A stretch of DNA of 64,000 nucleotides. It comes from Novosphingobium endophyticum. GTDB taxonomy: Bacteria; Pseudomonadota; Alphaproteobacteria; Sphingomonadales; Sphingomonadaceae. The stretch spans positions 186,001 through 250,000 of the forward strand of contig NZ_BMHK01000001.1 in the NCBI RefSeq assembly GCF_014640675.1, in the 5' to 3' direction. This document shows positions 11,022-20,804 of the stretch, piece by piece. Made by a program: the position numbers and the translations under genes. The notes under the pieces were generated by a model, which saw only the letters and a program-made list of their open reading frames with translations, made no database searches and had not been told where the DNA came from. Numbering within the stretch: position 1 is the stretch's first letter; each line of letters starts with the position of its first letter.

Positions 11022-12029
11022 TCAGGCCTCCACGCGGGAAACCACGCTTTCGCTCCCGGAGCGTTCCGGCGGCCGGCGGCTCCATAACGAAGCCAGCAAG
11101 CTGCCGATCAGCACATGGAAAACGGCCGATATCGCCGACGGGACCGGCGCGAGCGCGGCCTGTAGCGCGTCCGGGAACTGGCGCGCGAAAGTCGGGGTGG
11201 AAGCAAGGCTCGCGCCCAGCCCGCTGTTCTGCATGCCCACTTCGATGCTGATCGTGCGCGACGACGCCTCGCTCAATCTCAACAGTCTGCTCAGGGCATA
11301 GCCGAGGCCGAAACCGGTGAAGTGCAGCGCAAAGACGGCGGCCAGCAGGACATTGGCGTGCGCTTCGATCAGCGGCTTGGAACCGGCGATGATCCCCGCG
11401 ACGATCACCACCACGAAAAGGACGGACACAAGCGGGGAAACCCTGGTTACCGCGCTGGTCAGGCGCGGGAGGTACCGGTTCATGGCGACTCCGACCACGA
11501 CCGGGATCAGCACGACGGTCAACATTCCGCGAAACAGGTTCCAGCGGTCGATTTCGATGAAGACGTCCGCCAGCCAGCCCGTCAGCACCGGCGTCAGCGC
11601 GATGGCGACAAGTGTGGAGGCCATGGTCATGGTCACCGACAGCGCGACATTGGCGCGAGCGAGATAGCTCACCACATTGGACGCGGTGCCGCCCGGACAG
11701 CACGCCACCAGGATCAACCCCACCGCCAGCCCCGGCTCCAACGCGAAGGCCCAGGCGATGGCGAAACCAGCCAGCGGCATGACGGTGAACTGCAACGCGA
11801 CTCCCGCCAGCACCTGCGAAGGCAGTGCCAGCACCCGCCGGAAGTCATCGGTGCTGAGAGTGATGCCCATGCCCAGCATGATTACGCCGAGCATGACGCT
11901 GATGAGCGGCTGGCCGAAAGGCGCGAACCGCCCGTCGGCAACCCAGATGAAATGATCGGGCACAAACCATGCCCAGGTGACGCCCAGTACGGTCCACAAG
12001 GCGAAGAGCCTCGTCACGCGGTCGATCAT
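11022..12029 (-). CDS. BASS-family (bile acid:Na+ symporter-like) transporter
   Basis: A 335-residue membrane protein starting MIDRVTRLFALWTVLGVTWA with about ten hydrophobic spans. It carries the family motifs LVACCPGGTASNVVSYLA and IEVGMQNSGLG(AS)LA, which form the sodium and substrate crossover regions. The substrate is unknown; family members move bile acids, pantoate, pyruvate and other organic anions. A GGGGGA ribosome site supports the start at 12029. It lies 17 bases after gcvPB on the same strand, so it is likely the last gene of the riboswitch-led glycine cleavage operon. Confidence 0.88.
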   Translation of the reverse strand: MIDRVTRLFALWTVLGVTWAWFVPDHFIWVADGRFAPFGQPLISVMLGVIMLGMGITLSTDDFRRVLALPSQVLAGVALQFTVMPLAGFAIAWAFALEPGLAVGLILVACCPGGTASNVVSYLARANVALSVTMTMASTLVAIALTPVLTGWLADVFIEIDRWNLFRGMLTVVLIPVVVGVAMNRYLPRLTSAVTRVSPLVSVLFVVVIVAGIIAGSKPLIEAHANVLLAAVFALHFTGFGLGYALSRLLRLSEASSRTISIEVGMQNSGLGASLASTPTFARQFPDALQAALAPVPSAISAVFHVLIGSLLASLWSRRPPERSGSESVVSRVEA

Positions 12030-12046
12030 TCGTCCCCCCTGTCCCG

Positions 12047-13612
12047 TCAGCCGGCGTCGCCCCGCCACACGAGCACCGGCTTGCGCGCGGCGAGCGTCTC
12101 GTCGAGACGGCGGCGCGGGGCGAAATGCGGCGCCGTGTGCAGGCTTTCATCGCCGTTCTTCGCCCGTTCGGCCACACTGCGCAGGGAGGCGATGAAGCGG
12201 TCGAGCCCGGCCTTGCTCTCGGTCTCGGTCGGCTCGACCAGCATCGCGCCCTTGACCACCAGCGGAAAGTAGACCGTCATCGGGTGGAAGCCTTCGTCGA
12301 TCAGGCCCTTGGCGATGTCGAGCGTGGAGAAGCCCTCCGCGAGGCCGGCGTCACTGAACAGCGCCTCGTGCATGCACGGGCCGCTCTTCGCGAAAGGCGC
12401 GGGCAGCAGGTCCTCGCAGGCGCGCAGGACGTAATTGGCGTTGAGCACTGCGTCCTCGGCGACTTGCCGCAGGCCGTCGGCGCCGTGACTGAGCATGTAG
12501 GTCAGCGCGCGGGTAAACATGCCCATCTGGCCGTGAAACGCGACCATCCGCCCGAAGGACCGCGCATGCCCCTCGCCGCGGTTCTCCTCCTCGACGAGGT
12601 GGATGGAGCCGTCCGCGCCCCGCGTCACGAAAGGCAGCGGCGCGAACGGCGCCAGTGCTTCGGAAAGGACCACCGGCCCCGCGCCCGGCCCGCCGCCGCC
12701 ATGCGGCGTTGAGAAAGTCTTGTGCAGGTTGATGTGCATGGCATCGACGCCGAGATCACCGGGGCGCACCTTGCCGACGATGGCGTTGAAGTTGGCGCCG
12801 TCGCAGTAGACGTAGCCGCCCGCCGCGTGGACGGCGTCGGCGATCGCCTTCATCTCGGGCTCGAACAGGCCGCAGGTGTTCGGGTTGGTGATCATCACTC
12901 CCGCGACGTTCGGCCCCAGCTTGGCCTTCAGCGCTTCCAGATCGACGCGTCCGGCAGGCGTCGCCGGGATCGATTCCACCTTGAATCCGGCGAAAGCAGC
13001 GGTCGCCGGGTTGGTGCCGTGCGCGCTTTCCGGAACCAGCACGACGTCACGCGTTTCCCCCCGGGCGTCCAGCGCGGCGCGAATGCAGAGCAGGCCGCAC
13101 AGTTCGCCATGCGCGCCGGCCTTCGGGCTCATCGCCACCGAAGCCATGCCGGTGAGGCGGGTGAGCCAGTCGGCAAGCTGCTCGATCACTTCCAGCGCGC
13201 CTTCGACCGATTTCTGCGGTTGCAGCGGGTGGACGTCGGCGAAACCGGGCAGGCGCGCCATCTTTTCGTTAAGGCGCGGATTGTGCTTCATGGTGCACGA
13301 ACCGAGCGGGAATGGCCCCAGGTCGATCGCATAGTTCTGGCGCGAAAGGCGCGTGTAATGGCGCATGGTTTCCGGCTCGGTCAGGCCCGGCAGATTCGGC
13401 GCCGCCTTGCGCAGGAACTTCGAAAGGCCCGGAGCAGGTGCGCGATCGGGCGCGTCGATATCTACGCCGCACTTGTCCGTCGCCCCCAGTTCGAAACTCA
13501 GCGGTTCCTCCAGCATCAGGCCGTAATCGCCGCTGGCCGTCGCGAATTTCTCCGCCGGCTCCTCCGCCCCGCCCATGGCCGGACGCCAGCCCGCCGCATT
13601 CACCGCGTTCAT
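12047..13612 (-). CDS. gcvPB: Glycine dehydrogenase (decarboxylating) subunit 2
   Basis: A 521-residue PLP enzyme, the C-terminal half of the split P-protein. The PLP lysine is Lys298 in [18 protein letters not shown]. The P-protein decarboxylates glycine and passes the aminomethyl group to lipoyl-GcvH. The gene overlaps gcvPA by ATGA, fitting a heterotetramer made at equal ratio. The N-terminus ([19 protein letters not shown]) is slightly longer than in some homologues. Confidence 0.97.
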   Translation of the reverse strand: MNAVNAAGWRPAMGGAEEPAEKFATASGDYGLMLEEPLSFELGATDKCGVDIDAPDRAPAPGLSKFLRKAAPNLPGLTEPETMRHYTRLSRQNYAIDLGPFPLGSCTMKHNPRLNEKMARLPGFADVHPLQPQKSVEGALEVIEQLADWLTRLTGMASVAMSPKAGAHGELCGLLCIRAALDARGETRDVVLVPESAHGTNPATAAFAGFKVESIPATPAGRVDLEALKAKLGPNVAGVMITNPNTCGLFEPEMKAIADAVHAAGGYVYCDGANFNAIVGKVRPGDLGVDAMHINLHKTFSTPHGGGGPGAGPVVLSEALAPFAPLPFVTRGADGSIHLVEEENRGEGHARSFGRMVAFHGQMGMFTRALTYMLSHGADGLRQVAEDAVLNANYVLRACEDLLPAPFAKSGPCMHEALFSDAGLAEGFSTLDIAKGLIDEGFHPMTVYFPLVVKGAMLVEPTETESKAGLDRFIASLRSVAERAKNGDESLHTAPHFAPRRRLDETLAARKPVLVWRGDAG

Positions 13613-14967
13613 GCCAGCACTCCTTCCAGTTCCTTGGCGAAGGACTCGATGTCCTCGTCGGTGGTGGTCTCGGTCGCTGCCACGAGCAGGCCATGGTGAA
13701 GCCCGTCGGCCTCGGGGAACAGGCGGCCGAGCGACACGCCGCCCAGCACCTTGCGCTCCGCGAGTTCCCGCACGACCTCGCGCGCGTCGCGCGGCAGGAT
13801 CAGTGTCGCCTCATTGAAATAGGCTTGGTTGAGCAGCGAAACGCCGGGAATCCGCGACAGGCGCTCGACCGTGGCCTGCGCGCGTGCATGGTTCACCGCC
13901 GCCAGCCGGGCCAGACCCTCGCCGCCGAGCAATGTCAGGTGAACGCTGAAGGCCAGCGCGCAAAGTCCTGAATTCGTGCATATATTGCTGGTCGCCTTCT
14001 CGCGGCGAATGTGCTGCTCACGGGTCGAGAGCGTAAGCACGAAACCGCGCTTGCCCTCGGCATCGACCGTCTCGCCGCACAGGCGTCCGGGCATCTGGCG
14101 CACGAACTTCTCGCGGCAGCCGAACAGGCCAAGGTAGGGACCGCCGAACTGCAGGCCTACGCCCAGCGACTGCCCCTCTCCGACAACAATGTCGGCGCCG
14201 AGGTTGCCCGGCGCCTCGATCAGACCGAGCGCGACCGGCTCCGTAACAACCGCGATAACCAGGGCGCCTTTGGCGCGTGCCGCGTCGGAAATGGCCGCGA
14301 GGTCCGGAATACGGCCCAAAACGTCGGGATACTGGACGACGACACTGGACGTGTCCTCCCCGATCGCCGCAATCACTGCCGCATCGTCGGGTTCGCCGCT
14401 CAGTTCGGTCGGCAGCGAGACAATGTTGTCCTGCGTGAACCGGGCCATGGTCCGCACGACTTCGCCATAATGCGGATGGAGGCCGCCGGACAGCACGGTC
14501 CGCCCCTTGCGGGTAATGCGCGCGGCCATGAGGATCGCTTCCCAGCAGGCGGTCGAGCCGTCGTACATCGAGGCATTGGCGATGTCGGTGCCGAAAAGGC
14601 GCGCAACCTGGGTCTGGAACTCGAAGAGCACCTGCAGCGTGCCTTGGGCGATTTCCGGCTGGTAGGGCGTGTAGGCGGTCAGGAACTCGCCGCGCTGAAT
14701 CACGTGGTCGACGCTTGCCGGAACATGATGGCGGTAGGCCCCTGCCCCCAGGAAGAACGGCACCGACCCCGCGTTGATATTCTTCGCGGCGAGCGCGGTC
14801 ATGTGCCGCTCGACGGCCATTTCGCTCGCATGCATCGGCAACCCATCGACGGGGCCGGCAAGCCGCGCTTCGGCGGGTACGTCGACGAAGAGGTCGTCGA
14901 CCGAAGCGGCGCCGATCGTCTCCAGCATGGCGGCCCGATCGGCTTCGGTCAGGGGCAGGTAGCGCAA
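13609..14967 (-). CDS. gcvPA: Glycine dehydrogenase (decarboxylating) subunit 1
   Basis: A 452-residue protein, the N-terminal half of the split glycine decarboxylase. It opens [19 protein letters not shown] and carries the family segments [13 protein letters not shown]-like ([17 protein letters not shown]) and [14 protein letters not shown]. The start codon is TTG, with GGAGTAAGG just upstream. It works with gcvPB, gcvH and gcvT to turn glycine into CO2, ammonia and methylene-tetrahydrofolate. It lies 19 bases after gcvH. Confidence 0.97.
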   Translation of the reverse strand: MRYLPLTEADRAAMLETIGAASVDDLFVDVPAEARLAGPVDGLPMHASEMAVERHMTALAAKNINAGSVPFFLGAGAYRHHVPASVDHVIQRGEFLTAYTPYQPEIAQGTLQVLFEFQTQVARLFGTDIANASMYDGSTACWEAILMAARITRKGRTVLSGGLHPHYGEVVRTMARFTQDNIVSLPTELSGEPDDAAVIAAIGEDTSSVVVQYPDVLGRIPDLAAISDAARAKGALVIAVVTEPVALGLIEAPGNLGADIVVGEGQSLGVGLQFGGPYLGLFGCREKFVRQMPGRLCGETVDAEGKRGFVLTLSTREQHIRREKATSNICTNSGLCALAFSVHLTLLGGEGLARLAAVNHARAQATVERLSRIPGVSLLNQAYFNEATLILPRDAREVVRELAERKVLGGVSLGRLFPEADGLHHGLLVAATETTTDEDIESFAKELEGVLA

Positions 14968-14986
14968 GGGGCCTTACTCCGTAAAA

Positions 14987-15358
14987 TCAGAGGCTTTCGA
15001 CGTAAACCTTATAAGCCGCCTCATCCATGAGGCCACCCAGTTCGGCAGGGTCGGAAAGGGTTACACGGAATAGCCAGCCGCCCTTCTCCGCATCGGTATT
15101 GACCAGTTCCGGCTGGTCGGCGAGCGCGGCGTTGGCATCGCTGACCGCGCCTGAGACCGGGGTATAGACGTCCGAGGCCGCCTTGACCGAATCGACGACC
15201 GAAACGGAATCGCCCTTGGACACGCTCGCGCCAACCTCGGGCAATTCCACAAAGGTGATGTCGCCAAGCTGGCCTTGCGCATAGTCGGTGATGCCGACCG
15301 TGCCGGTATCGCCCTCGACATCGATCCATTCGTGATCTTCGGTGAAATATCGGGTCAT
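14987..15358 (-). CDS. gcvH: Glycine cleavage system H protein (lipoyl carrier)
   Basis: A 123-residue protein ([19 protein letters not shown]). The lipoyl lysine lies in the family signature [17 protein letters not shown]. It shuttles the aminomethyl group between the P and T proteins. It starts 12 bases after gcvT, within the same operon, and its length is normal for the family. Confidence 0.97.
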   Translation of the reverse strand: MTRYFTEDHEWIDVEGDTGTVGITDYAQGQLGDITFVELPEVGASVSKGDSVSVVDSVKAASDVYTPVSGAVSDANAALADQPELVNTDAEKGGWLFRVTLSDPAELGGLMDEAAYKVYVESL

Positions 15359-15370
15359 GGGGCGGGCTCC

Positions 15371-16513
15371 TCAGCGATGATAGCGATGTGGGACGAAAGG
15401 CATGGACACGACTTTCGCATCGAGCCGCTTGCCGCGCATTTCTATGGACAAGGCCGTGCCCTCGGCCGCGAGCGCGGTATCGACGTAGGCCATGGCGATG
15501 GGGTGTTGCAGCGAGGGCGAGAATCCACCCGAGGTTACGATCCCAACTTCCTGATTACCGGAAAAAATCTTCGCCCCTTCGCGCGCCGCCATGCGCCCTT
15601 CGAGCGCGAGGCCGATACGCCGGCGAGCAGTTCCGTTCGCAAGATCGGCCTGTACGCGGGCAGCACCGGGAAAGCCGCCCTCTACCCGGCGACGCTTGTT
15701 CACCCCGAATTGCAGCCCGGCATCGACCGGCCCGGTCTCAGAGCTCAGATCATGTCCATAGAGCGGCAGCCCGGCTTCGAGACGGAGGGAATCGCGCGCA
15801 CCCAGGCCAGCCGGCTTCACTTCTGCTTCACCGCAAAGCAGGTCGGCGACGTGCCCGGCCGCTTCGGACGGAAGGGATATCTCGAACCCGTCCTCTCCCG
15901 TATAGCCCGAACGGCTGATCCACGCCTCGACGCCGCCAAGGCTGAACCGCCCCCCCTTCATGAATGTGAGCGCGGACAGCGGATGCTCGCCTGAAACGTG
16001 CCGATCGAGCGCCGCGAACGCCTTCGGCCCCTGAATGGCCAAAAGCGCGCGGTCGTCGAGGTGGTTTAGCGTCACTTCATCGGGAAGGAGCTCGCGAAAC
16101 GTGCCGATGTCGTCCCACTTCGTGGCGCCGTTGACGACTAGGTAGAAGCCTTGCGCCCAGCGTGCGACCATCAGATCATCGAGAATGCCGCCGTTCTCGT
16201 CGAGCAGCAGCGAATAACGCACGGCGCCGAGCAGAAGCGTCGAAAGGTCGATCGGCAACACCGCTTCGAGCGCGGCCTCGGCGCCCTCGCCCGAGACAAA
16301 CAGCTGCCCCATATGGCTGACGTCGAACAGGCCGGCATTCTCGCGTGTCCAGAGATGCTCGGCGATAATGCCTTCGTACTGGACGGGCATCATGTACCCG
16401 GCGAACTCGACCATGCGGCCGCCCTTCGCGCGGTGCCAGACATCGAGCGGGAGCAGCCATGGCTCGACGACGTCGAGGTCCATATCGTCGTCGGGATTTG
16501 ATATTTCGCTCAA
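15371..16513 (-). CDS. gcvT: Glycine cleavage system T protein (aminomethyltransferase)
   Basis: About 380 residues with the GcvT core: HRAKGGRMVEFAGYMMPVQY near residue 30, DVSHMGQLFVSG, and the tetrahydrofolate-binding region RSGYTGEDGFEISLP. It transfers the methylene group to tetrahydrofolate and frees ammonia. The start is uncertain. The TTG at 16513 has GGAG 7 bases upstream, while a GTG at 16528 has no ribosome site; a later ATG would remove 15 residues that are not part of the core. It is the first gene after the glycine riboswitch. Confidence 0.95.
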   Translation of the reverse strand: MSEISNPDDDMDLDVVEPWLLPLDVWHRAKGGRMVEFAGYMMPVQYEGIIAEHLWTRENAGLFDVSHMGQLFVSGEGAEAALEAVLPIDLSTLLLGAVRYSLLLDENGGILDDLMVARWAQGFYLVVNGATKWDDIGTFRELLPDEVTLNHLDDRALLAIQGPKAFAALDRHVSGEHPLSALTFMKGGRFSLGGVEAWISRSGYTGEDGFEISLPSEAAGHVADLLCGEAEVKPAGLGARDSLRLEAGLPLYGHDLSSETGPVDAGLQFGVNKRRRVEGGFPGAARVQADLANGTARRRIGLALEGRMAAREGAKIFSGNQEVGIVTSGGFSPSLQHPIAMAYVDTALAAEGTALSIEMRGKRLDAKVVSMPFVPHRYHR

Positions 16514-16556
16514 GGCATAACTCCGCACAACATTGGCACACCGTTTCAGGTGCCCC

Positions 16557-16749
16557 CTCTGTCACGGAAGCCTGAGAGCTTCCCCCGGCCTTGCGGGGTT
16601 ACACCTTCGGCGGCCACACCCGAACGGACGGGGCACTTTCCAGAGCATCGCTATCGACGGGCGCGGTCCTTTTGCCTGAGAGATTCCGGGGCGGTTGCTC
16701 CTTCGGCGCCTGCCCCCTCGGTAAACCGAATCGGCAGGTCTCTTCCGCG
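16557..16749 (-). promoter_or_regulatory. Tandem glycine riboswitch (gcvT leader)
   Basis: Read on the minus strand, two glycine aptamers lie in a row. Aptamer 1 is about 16749-16662 and contains GCCGAAGGAGCAA and CTCTCAGGCAAAAGGACC. Aptamer 2 is about 16645-16557 and contains GCCGAAGGTGTAA, then CTCTCAGGC and GACAGAGG. The short linker between them is typical of the cooperative two-aptamer form. The element ends 43 bases before the gcvT start. In the known class, glycine binding turns on the gcv genes. The promoter should lie in 16750-16820, which holds no gene. Confidence 0.95.
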
Positions 16750-16820
16750 TTGTCAGCGAGGCCATCACCCTTGGTGAAGCCTTGGGGGCGAGTCAACGGG
16801 GCTGGCCCCGCGCCGCGGCG

Positions 16821-17543
16821 TTATTCCCCGGCCCGGCGCATGACGCGGCGCATGCCATCGAAATCGTGCACGAAGCGCCCTTGCGGCTTTTCCCGCACCA
16901 GCGCAAAGATCGCGCGCGCCACCATCGATGCCCGAACCGAGCGAAAGCGTCGGTACTTGCCGTGCAGGACAAGGAGATCCGCGAGCGGCGCGACGACCTG
17001 ACCCACGCCTTCGAGCCCGCGTCGTTCCTTGCGCCTGCCTCGCAGCAGACCGGGACGCAGGATGTCGAGCCTCCGGAACCCGACCTTGCCCAGGGCCTCC
17101 TCAACCTCGCCCTTGGTGCGCAGATAGAAATTTCGGCTCATCCGGTCAGCGCCGACTGCGGAGACGGCGACCATGTGCCCGATCCCGGCAGCGCGCGCCG
17201 CACGTGCGACTTCGAGGACAAGGTCATGATCGACCGCGCGGAACGCTTCCTGGCTGCCGGCCGCCTTCATCGTCGTTCCCAGCGCGCAGACCAAGACGTC
17301 CGCATGTGCCGCGCCGATCAGCGCCGGCCAGTCCTCGGTGCGGCCGACCAGAACCTCGGTACGCGCGCCCTGCGGCAAGGGAACTTCGCGGCGGGCGATG
17401 CTGACAACCCGCATGTCGGACCGACCGATGCTTTCCTCCAGCACCGCCGAACCGATCAGCCCGCTCGCTCCGACAAGGCAGATCCGATGCACCGGCAGCT
17501 CCGCCTTCACGGCGGGCTTGAGCGCATCGAACAGGTCAGACAT
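16821..17543 (-). CDS. NAD(P)-binding epimerase-like protein (HTATIP2/atypical SDR family)
   Basis: A 240-residue protein starting MSDLFDALKPAVKAELPVHR. A Rossmann glycine motif (LVGASGLIGSAVLE) lies at about residues 24-37, followed by SAVGAD and an atypical Y...K region (NFYLRTKGEVEEAL). This is the pattern of small NAD(P)H-binding proteins used in quinone or nucleotide-sugar chemistry; the substrate is not known. The start at 17543 has GAGGGG upstream and overlaps the dgt stop by 8 bases, so it is probably co-transcribed with dgt. Confidence 0.75.
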   Translation of the reverse strand: MSDLFDALKPAVKAELPVHRICLVGASGLIGSAVLEESIGRSDMRVVSIARREVPLPQGARTEVLVGRTEDWPALIGAAHADVLVCALGTTMKAAGSQEAFRAVDHDLVLEVARAARAAGIGHMVAVSAVGADRMSRNFYLRTKGEVEEALGKVGFRRLDILRPGLLRGRRKERRGLEGVGQVVAPLADLLVLHGKYRRFRSVRASMVARAIFALVREKPQGRFVHDFDGMRRVMRRAGE

Positions 17544-18702
17544 TGCGCAGCCCCTCGGGCGTGCTGCCGTAGATCTGCGCGTGGCAGGTGATCGCATATC
17601 GATCTGTCATGCCGGCGATATAGTCCGCGATGTGGCGGCTCCGCTCGGGCTCCTGACGCGGCAGGGTGTCGATCCAGCTCTCCTCCATCAGCACCGGCTC
17701 CTGCGAATAGGCAGAATATAGCTCGGCCAGCACGGCGCGGGCACGGCGCGCGGTTTCAAGCTGCTCGGGGTGATAATAGAGCTTCTCGTACATGAAGCGC
17801 TTGAAGCCGCGCTCTGCCTCGGCAAGCTCGGGCGAGAAGGCGACGAGCGGACGGCCGGCGGCGCGCACTTCCTCGACACTGCCCACGCCAACAAGCCGCT
17901 TTTGCGTCTCGGCCAGGAGATCGTTGACCATGAAGCCGATCTGGCTGCGGATCAGCTCCGCAAGTTGGCGTTCGCGCGGGACACCCGGATAGCGGCGTTC
18001 CACTTCCTTCCAGTGATCCGCGACAAAGGAATGCGCGAGCACCTCGTCGAGGTCGAGAAAGCCGGCGCGCAGGCCATCGTCGATGTCGTGGTTGTCATAG
18101 GCGATGTCATCCGAAAGCGCGGCGGCCTGCGCCTCAAGCGAGGCATATGTGCCGAGATCCAGATCGTAGGCCTCGTTGAGCTCCGAAAGCGCCCAGTTGG
18201 GCTCGGCCACGGGGCCATTGTGCTTGGCGAGCCCCTCCAGCGTCTCCCAGGTAAGGTTCAGTCCGTCGTGCTCGCAATAGGGGCTTTCGAGACGCATCAG
18301 CGTGCGCAGGCAATGGGCGTTGTGATCGAAACCGCCCGCCTTGTGGAGCGCGGCATCCAGCGCATCCTCGCCGGCATGGCCGAAGGGCGCGTGGCCGATG
18401 TCATGCGCCAACGCCAGCGCCTCGGCCAGATCCTCGTCCAGCCCCAGCGTGCGGGCGATGACGCGGGCAATCTGGGCTACTTCCAGACTGTGCGTCAGGC
18501 GTACGCGGTAGTGATCGCCATCGGGAGCGATGAAGACCTGGGTCTTGTAACGCAGGCGGCGGAACGCGATCGAATGGATGATGCGATCGCGGTCGCGCTG
18601 GTAATCGCTGCGCGGCCCGCGCGCGAGAGCGTTCTCGACCGGAAATTCACGGCCGCGCGACTTTGCGGGGTTCGAGGCATAGGGGGCGAGGGTCAAGCGC
18701 AA
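17536..18702 (-). CDS. dgt: Deoxyguanosinetriphosphate triphosphohydrolase-like protein
   Basis: A 388-residue HD-domain protein. The metal-binding motifs are visible: RLTHSLEVAQIAR, ALAHDIGHAPFGHAGEDAL, and later SDDIAYDNHDIDDGL. The family hydrolyses dNTPs (classically dGTP) to the nucleoside and tripolyphosphate, limiting the dNTP pool. A TTG at 18702 (LRLTLAPYASNPAKSRG) is chosen because GGGAAAG precedes it. The ATG at 18768 would overlap the upstream gene by 25 bases and add residues unlike the family. Confidence 0.92.
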   Translation of the reverse strand: MRLTLAPYASNPAKSRGREFPVENALARGPRSDYQRDRDRIIHSIAFRRLRYKTQVFIAPDGDHYRVRLTHSLEVAQIARVIARTLGLDEDLAEALALAHDIGHAPFGHAGEDALDAALHKAGGFDHNAHCLRTLMRLESPYCEHDGLNLTWETLEGLAKHNGPVAEPNWALSELNEAYDLDLGTYASLEAQAAALSDDIAYDNHDIDDGLRAGFLDLDEVLAHSFVADHWKEVERRYPGVPRERQLAELIRSQIGFMVNDLLAETQKRLVGVGSVEEVRAAGRPLVAFSPELAEAERGFKRFMYEKLYYHPEQLETARRARAVLAELYSAYSQEPVLMEESWIDTLPRQEPERSRHIADYIAGMTDRYAITCHAQIYGSTPEGLRNV

Positions 18703-18743
18703 GTCTTTCCCGGAGTCGGAATTGGCGTATTCGCAGCTCCGCC

Positions 18744-19061
18744 CTAGCGAGCCAGACCGGTGGAACACAAGGCCAGCGACGTGGTGGCCACGACAATGAC
18801 TTCGCGGTCGTCGATCTGTTCGACCGCATTAACCCAGTCACCGAGCCGTTCCTTTTCGCCGTCGAGCGCCTGCAGATTGGCAAGCTGCGGTGGGCTGAGG
18901 CGCCTGGCGATACGGCGGGCCGTGCAATCCGCACCCTTCTCGCTCATCCCCGTTTCGGTCAAAGCGCTGCGGATCCGCCATTCGGCATACACCGGCACTG
19001 CGAACCGCCAGACCATGAACAGAATGCCCGCGAGGACGGCGAGGCGGATCACCAGCTTCAT
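18744..19061 (-). CDS. Membrane-anchored protein of unknown function
   Basis: A 105-residue protein starting MKLVIRLAVLAGILFMVWRF. One N-terminal transmembrane segment (about residues 2-20) is followed by a soluble part with two cysteines far apart (KGADCTARR and LALCSTG). The second half (LSPPQLANLQALDGEKERLGDWVNAVEQIDDREVIV) looks helical. I do not recognise the family. It sits between pntB (8 bases) and dgt on the same strand, so it may be read with either. Confidence 0.6.
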   Translation of the reverse strand: MKLVIRLAVLAGILFMVWRFAVPVYAEWRIRSALTETGMSEKGADCTARRIARRLSPPQLANLQALDGEKERLGDWVNAVEQIDDREVIVVATTSLALCSTGLAR

Positions 19062-19068
19062 GAACCCG

Positions 19069-20487
19069 TCAAAGCGCCTTGATGATTTCCTCGACCATCT
19101 TCTTGGCATCGCCCAGCAGCATCATCGTCTGGTCCATGTAGAAGACGTCGTTGTCGACACCGGCATAGCCCTGTCCGCCCATCGAGCGCTTGATGAAGAA
19201 GATCGTCTTGGCCTTGTCCACGTCGAACACCGGCATACCGTAGATCGGCGAGGACTTGTCGGTCTTGGCGGCCGGATTGACGACGTCGTTGGCGCCGATG
19301 ATGAACGCCACGTCCGCCTGCGCGAATTCGCCGTTGATGTCCTCCAGCTCGAAGACTTCGTCATAGGGCACGCTGGCCTCGGCGAGCAGGACGTTCATGT
19401 GGCCCGGCATGCGGCCCGCGACCGGATGGATCGCGAACTTCACGTTGACGCCTTCCTCCTTGAGCAGGTCGCCCATCTCGCGAAGCACATGCTGCGCCTG
19501 GGCGACGGCCATGCCGTATCCGGGGATGATGATGACGCTTCCGGCTTCCTTCATCAGGAAGGCCGCGTCCTCGGCCGAGCCGCGCTTCCACGGGCGCTGC
19601 TCCGCCGAGCCGCCGCCTCCGCCGCCGTTCTCGGCCCCGAAACCGCCGGCGATCACCGAAATGAAGCTGCGATTCATGGCCCGGCACATGATGTATGAGA
19701 GGATCGCGCCCGAGGAACCGACCAGCGCGCCGGTGATGATCATCGCCGTATTGTGCAGCGTGAAGCCCATCGCCGCCGCCGCCCAGCCCGAATAGGAGTT
19801 GAGCATCGAAACGACCACCGGCATGTCCGCACCGCCGATCGGGATGATCAGCAGGAAACCGATGAGGAAGGACAGCGCGACGACTGCCCAGAACATCCCG
19901 TTCTCGCCCGGTCCCGCGTTCGCGGCCACGGCGAAACCGGCGGTCAGCGCGAGGATCAGCAGCAGAGTACCGAGATTGATGACATGGCGCGCCGGCAGCA
20001 GGATCGGTGCGCCGCTCATGTTGCCGTTGAGCTTGGCAAAGGCGATTACCGAACCGGAGAACGTGATGGCGCCGATCGCGGCGCCCAGCGCCATCTCGAC
20101 GCGGCTGACGGCCAGGATGTTGCCGTCACCGCCCAGGATGTCGAAGGCGCCCGGGTTGAGGAACGCCGCCACCGCGACGAGCACGGCGGCAAGCCCGACC
20201 AGCGAGTGAAATGCAGCGACGAGTTGCGGCATCGCCGTCATCTGGATGCGCCGGGCGATAACGAAGCCCACCCCGCCGCCGATCGCGATGGCCCCGACGA
20301 TCTCGGGCAGGCTGGCGATGTCATGCGTGATCAGCGTTGTGGCGACGGCAATGGCCATGCCGATCATGCCATAGCGATTACCCCGCCGCGAAGTCGCCGG
20401 TGAAGAGAGGCCGCGCAGCGCGACGATGAAACAGACGCCGGCGATCAGATAAGCGACGGCGACCCAGGGATTGACCGCATGTTCCAT
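19069..20487 (-). CDS. pntB: NAD(P) transhydrogenase beta subunit
   Basis: A 472-residue protein starting MEHAVNPWVAVAYLIAGVCF. The N-terminal half has about nine transmembrane spans that form part of the proton channel. The C-terminal NADP-binding domain III has GYGMAVAQAQHV, HPVAGRMPGHMNVLLAEA and GANDVVNPAA. The enzyme uses the proton gradient to reduce NADP+ with NADH. The start codon overlaps the pntAB stop as ATGA, which sets the start at 20487. Confidence 0.97.
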   Translation of the reverse strand: MEHAVNPWVAVAYLIAGVCFIVALRGLSSPATSRRGNRYGMIGMAIAVATTLITHDIASLPEIVGAIAIGGGVGFVIARRIQMTAMPQLVAAFHSLVGLAAVLVAVAAFLNPGAFDILGGDGNILAVSRVEMALGAAIGAITFSGSVIAFAKLNGNMSGAPILLPARHVINLGTLLLILALTAGFAVAANAGPGENGMFWAVVALSFLIGFLLIIPIGGADMPVVVSMLNSYSGWAAAAMGFTLHNTAMIITGALVGSSGAILSYIMCRAMNRSFISVIAGGFGAENGGGGGGSAEQRPWKRGSAEDAAFLMKEAGSVIIIPGYGMAVAQAQHVLREMGDLLKEEGVNVKFAIHPVAGRMPGHMNVLLAEASVPYDEVFELEDINGEFAQADVAFIIGANDVVNPAAKTDKSSPIYGMPVFDVDKAKTIFFIKRSMGGQGYAGVDNDVFYMDQTMMLLGDAKKMVEEIIKAL

Positions 20488-20804
20488 CAGGACTTGCCCC
20501 CCTTCGCGCCATTCTGCGCCGGCCCCTTGTCCTTCTTCTTGTACATCGCCAGCATACGCTCGGTAACGGCGAAGCCGCCGAAGATATTGACGCTGGCCAG
20601 CACCACCGCGCCCAGGCCCAGCCACTTCGCCAGCGGGCTACCGGCAGCGGCGCTCGCCACCAGTGCGCCGACGACGATGACGGAGGAGATCGCGTTGGTC
20701 ACCGCCATGAGCGGCGTATGCAGCGCCGGGGTCACCGACCAGACAACGTAATAGCCCACGAAGCAGGCAAGCACGAAGATCGACAGGATCGAGATGAAGT
20801 CCAT
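20487..20804 (-). CDS. pntAB: NAD(P) transhydrogenase alpha subunit, membrane part
   Basis: A 105-residue protein (MDFISILSIFVLACFVGYYV) with three or four hydrophobic spans, the membrane segment of the split alpha subunit (HTPLMAVTNAISSVIVVGAL is conserved). It joins pntB in the membrane domain. Its ribosome site (GGAG) lies inside the last codons of the DUF559 gene, and that gene stops on the base before this ATG (TGAATG). Confidence 0.95.
   Translation of the reverse strand: MDFISILSIFVLACFVGYYVVWSVTPALHTPLMAVTNAISSVIVVGALVASAAAGSPLAKWLGLGAVVLASVNIFGGFAVTERMLAMYKKKDKGPAQNGAKGGKS

Noticed and set aside
11322-12272. 316-codon plus-strand frame
   Set aside because: Antisense to the BASS transporter and the end of gcvPB; very His/Gln/Asp-rich with no fold.
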